The position numbers and the translations under genes are program-made. DNA of 64,000 nt from Sulfurimicrobium sp. (GTDB lineage: Bacteria > Pseudomonadota > Gammaproteobacteria > Burkholderiales > Sulfuricellaceae): contig JAUSBJ010000035.1 in assembly GCA_030652035.1 (NCBI GenBank), positions 1-64,000 of the forward strand, read 5' to 3'. Numbering within the stretch: position 1 is the stretch's first letter; each line of letters starts with the position of its first letter. Under the pieces are notes generated by a model that had not been told where the DNA came from, did not search any database, and saw only the letters and a list, made by a program, of their open reading frames with translations. Positions 61,891 through 64,000 of the stretch are shown piece after piece.

Positions 61891-62299
61891 TGAAGAGGTG
61901 TTCACTGAGGGCGGGCATCCGTTTCAAACCCCGCCCGGGCAGACGCTCGCGGTAGCAGCGGAGGCGCTTTACATCGCCAACCTGCTGGTTTTACCCGGCT
62001 TGAGTTTCATCATCCTGCTCAAGCTGTATTTCAAGCACCGTACCAGCGCACCCTTACTTGCCATCTGCCATTTGAAACAGACCGTTGCAGCCAGCATCTG
62101 GGCGGGGATTTTGCTGGTGGCCGCCAACCTCGCCATTTTGCTGCTCGGCGGCTACACCTCGGCGAATACCTGGACGGTGCTGATCATTTACTTTACCACC
62201 TGCCATTCCACGCTCGTCCTGCTGGGCATACTCGGCCTCGCCAAAGCCATGGCGGGGCAGAAATACATCTTCCCGTTGCTGGGCAGGCCGTGCGAATAG
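61871..62299 (+). CDS. Membrane protein overlapping the end of norQ
   Basis: A 142-aa protein with three hydrophobic helices (about 25-50, 70-95, 103-128). It starts inside the last codons of norQ (20-base overlap), so it is translated together with it. Its His/Cys residues (LAICHLKQT, FTTCHSTLV) could bind a cofactor. I recognise no family. It takes the place where norD would be expected. A hairpin repeat follows, then a polyferredoxin gene. Confidence 0.75.
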   Translation: MPLSENDEEVFTEGGHPFQTPPGQTLAVAAEALYIANLLVLPGLSFIILLKLYFKHRTSAPLLAICHLKQTVAASIWAGILLVAANLAILLLGGYTSANTWTVLIIYFTTCHSTLVLLGILGLAKAMAGQKYIFPLLGRPCE

Positions 62300-62308
62300 C
62301 TATAACCG

Positions 62309-62385
62309 TTAACCGCAAAAGACGCAAAGTTTCGCAAAGGAATTCCATTGTTTCCCTTTGCGAAACTTCGCGTCCTTTGCGGTAA
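62309..62385. repeat. Hairpin of the ACCGCAAAGGACGC type, copy 2
   Basis: Left arm 62309-62340 (TTAACCGCAAAAGACGCAAAG start) and right arm 62355-62385 pair over about 28 bp with two mismatches and a 14-base loop. It ends 18 bases before the ATG of the polyferredoxin gene. The same family of repeat lies at 14091-14232. Confidence 0.78.
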
Positions 62386-62403
62386 TTGTTTTTCTTTGAC
62401 CTC

Positions 62404-63369
62404 ATGCAACACACCCAACAAAAAAGATTGTGGTTTCAGGCCGGATTTTTCATCCTGTTCCTGCTGGCACCGGTGTTCGACCTGTTCCGCCTCGATCTCA
62501 ACCTCAAGCACTTCTTTTTTCTCGGCATGAACTGGACACTGGGCCTGGACGATTTCGTCGCGGGGCGCATCGATGCCACTGAAGCGGCCATTCGCCTGGT
62601 CCTGCGCGGCGGCCTGCCAATCTTTGGGACGATCGCCTTCGGCGTTTGGATATCCTGGAAATGGGGCCGCCTGTACTGCGGCTGGCTGTGCCCGCACTTC
62701 TCGGTGGTGGAAACCATCAACCAGTTGATGCGCCGCGCCACGGGTAAGCAAAGCCTGTGGGACCACCACGCCCTGCCGGAAAAAAATGCCGACGGTACTC
62801 TCACCCAAGCCAACCCGCTCTACTGGGGGGTGCTGCTGCCGCTGGTGATCCTCTTCGCTTTCCTGTGGGCCATCGCCCTGCTCACTTACCTGCTGCCCCC
62901 GGCGGAAATCTACGGCAATCTCTGGAACGGCACACTGACCCGCAACCAGGGCGTATTTCTCACCGCGGCCACCTTCGCCTTTTTCGTCGAATTCATGTTC
63001 GCGCGCCATCTCTTCTGCCGCTACGCCTGTGCCGTCGGATTGTTTCAATCACTGGCCTGGATGGGCAACCGCAAGGCCATGGTGATCGGCTTCGACCGGC
63101 GCCGCGCGGCCACCTGCATCGACTGCAACGCCGCCTGCGACAACGTCTGCCCGATGCGCATCCGTCCGCGCAGCATCAAGCGCCTGATGTTCACCTGCAC
63201 CCAGTGCGGGCAATGCGCCAACGCCTGCTCGCAGGTACAGGCCAACAACCCGCGCGGCCCCTTGCTGAAATGGGTGCAGGACGAGTGTTCGCTGGACAAG
63301 TCAGCGCGGGATTTCGGGCATCACATCGACATCCCCGAGCATTGTTACCAACCGGAAAAAAAGCGCTGA
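62404..63369 (+). CDS. CcoG/NapH-like membrane polyferredoxin
   Basis: A 321-aa inner membrane protein of the 4Fe-4S NapH/CcoG group. About five helices are followed by a cytoplasmic domain with two cluster sites: CIDCNAACDNVCPM and CTQCGQCANACSQ. YCGWLCPHFSVVE and CRYACAVGLFQS are typical redox loops in the helices. Such proteins move electrons between quinols and reductases, or act in cytochrome oxidase copper assembly (CcoG). Next to norQ a role in maturation or electron supply for NO reductase is inferred. Confidence 0.88.
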   Translation: MQHTQQKRLWFQAGFFILFLLAPVFDLFRLDLNLKHFFFLGMNWTLGLDDFVAGRIDATEAAIRLVLRGGLPIFGTIAFGVWISWKWGRLYCGWLCPHFSVVETINQLMRRATGKQSLWDHHALPEKNADGTLTQANPLYWGVLLPLVILFAFLWAIALLTYLLPPAEIYGNLWNGTLTRNQGVFLTAATFAFFVEFMFARHLFCRYACAVGLFQSLAWMGNRKAMVIGFDRRRAATCIDCNAACDNVCPMRIRPRSIKRLMFTCTQCGQCANACSQVQANNPRGPLLKWVQDECSLDKSARDFGHHIDIPEHCYQPEKKR

Positions 63370-63440
63370 CCGAAGTATTTGCCTTGCAACCCAAGCCCGG
63401 ATAGACTAACGCTTAGCTAATCTCACTCCGGGAGAGTGCC

Positions 63441-63683
63441 ATGCATCTCGTCAACATACACGAAGCCAAGACCCAGCTTTCCAAACTGCTTGAGCAAGTG
63501 CAAGCAGGGGAAGACATCGTGATCGCCAAGGCCGGCGCGCCCATCGTTCGCCTGATACCCTACACTCCCCCAAGGCGCAGGATCGCGCCGCTTGGTGCGA
63601 TGGAGGGAGAAGGCTGGATCGCCGAAGATTTCGACGAGCCAATCGACGAACACTTCAATTGCCTGAAAGACCATGCGGAATGA
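63441..63683 (+). CDS. Antitoxin of the Phd/YefM family
   Basis: An 80-aa antitoxin. The N-terminal DNA-binding fold is MHLVNIHEAKTQLSKLLEQV followed by AGEDIVIAKAGAPIVRLIPY, standard for Phd/YefM. The C-terminal tail (about 55-80) should bind and block the toxin. Its stop codon overlaps the toxin start (ATGA), the usual toxin-antitoxin layout. It probably represses its own promoter, which lies in 63370-63440. Confidence 0.93.
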   Translation: MHLVNIHEAKTQLSKLLEQVQAGEDIVIAKAGAPIVRLIPYTPPRRRIAPLGAMEGEGWIAEDFDEPIDEHFNCLKDHAE

Positions 63684-64000
63684 GGCTGTTGCTGGATACA
63701 CATCTTGTCCTCTGGTGGCTGACACGTGCCCAGCGCGTCCCCGACGAGGCGCAGGAATTGGTCGAAAACGCGGACCATCCGGCGGCAATCAGCCATGCAT
63801 CACTATGGGAGATGGCGATCAAAATTTCCATCGGCAAACTGGAGATAGACTTGCCACGCTTCGTCAAAATGGCCGAAGCCTCCGGCTTCGAGTGGCTGGA
63901 CATAAAAAAAGAGCATCTTTTGGCCCTTGCCGTTTTGCCGCCTTGCGACGATCACCGCGACCCGTTCGACCGCCTGCTGGTGGCGCAAAGCCAGGCAGAA
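63680..64000 (+). CDS. PIN-domain toxin (VapC-like), cut by right edge
   Basis: The first 107 codons of a PIN ribonuclease. MRLLLDTHLVLWWL holds the first acidic residue (D6), SHASLWEMAIK the second, and DDHRDPFDRLLVAQ the later Asp residues, so the active site is almost complete. PIN toxins cut RNA, often tRNA. Overlap with the antitoxin stop is 4 bases. The C-terminus lies outside the window. Confidence 0.92.
   Translation, partial: MRLLLDTHLVLWWLTRAQRVPDEAQELVENADHPAAISHASLWEMAIKISIGKLEIDLPRFVKMAEASGFEWLDIKKEHLLALAVLPPCDDHRDPFDRLLVAQSQAE

Overview
The window looks like a chromosomal segment of a sulfur-oxidising, denitrifying betaproteobacterium, probably Nitrosomonadales (Sulfuricella/Gallionella-like). 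This is inferred from gene content: flavocytochrome c sulfide dehydrogenase (fccAB), nitric-oxide reductase (norCB with norE, norF, norQ), a DNR-type regulator, a PEP-CTERM protein, and housekeeping genes and gene pairs common in Betaproteobacteria (proS near rppH, wrbA next to a DUF2069 gene). Most genes are GC-rich. No rRNA, tRNA or CRISPR array was recognised.

Layout. 1-8.3 kb: tail end of an insertion sequence, a PCu(A)C copper chaperone, glutaminyl-tRNA synthetase carrying a 112-codon in-frame insertion, a coupled TPR-protein/L,D-transpeptidase pair, two cyclophilins, lpxH and aroG. 8.4-10.4 kb: fccAB behind an FNR/DNR-type box. 10.6-18.1 kb: zinc-sensing diguanylate cyclase, iron alcohol dehydrogenase, a MacAB-like exporter with two permeases, and a CBS protein. 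18.4-23.7 kb: rppH, an orphan PEP-CTERM protein, a spermidine-synthase-like protein, proS, a lytic transglycosylase and bacteriohemerythrin. 23.7-27.7 kb: a leftward operon of membrane-fusion protein, TolC-type channel, two thioredoxin-fold proteins and two membrane proteins. 27.8-39.5 kb: a PilZ-like protein, YihY, wrbA/HugZ-like/DUF2069, two tandem hybrid histidine kinases, a GNAT protein, acylphosphatase and a retropepsin-like protease. 39.7-45.5 kb: leuA with a possible leader peptide, a TRAP transporter and a TauE/SafE permease.

45.5-49.5 kb holds a DNR-like Crp/Fnr regulator and an anaerobic ribonucleotide reductase locus. NrdD is split there: the glycyl-radical tail is a separate 63-aa gene, and the gap between body and tail is filled exactly by a 262-bp three-armed nested palindrome. 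49.7-63.4 kb is a nitric-oxide island: a diguanylate cyclase, three NnrS-like membrane proteins, a hemerythrin, two DUF2249 proteins, norCB, norE, norF, a cytochrome c peroxidase divergent from an OxyR with C199 and C208, norQ, and a polyferredoxin membrane protein. A Phd/PIN toxin-antitoxin pair runs off the right edge.

How they work together (inference): the DNR-like regulator could act on four TTGAT-N4-(A/G)TCAA boxes, placing sulfide oxidation (fccAB), NO reduction (norCB) and NO/iron-stress proteins under shared low-oxygen or NO control. The most unusual items are the split nrdD with its palindrome, the glnS insertion, and a leucine-rich short ORF upstream of leuA.
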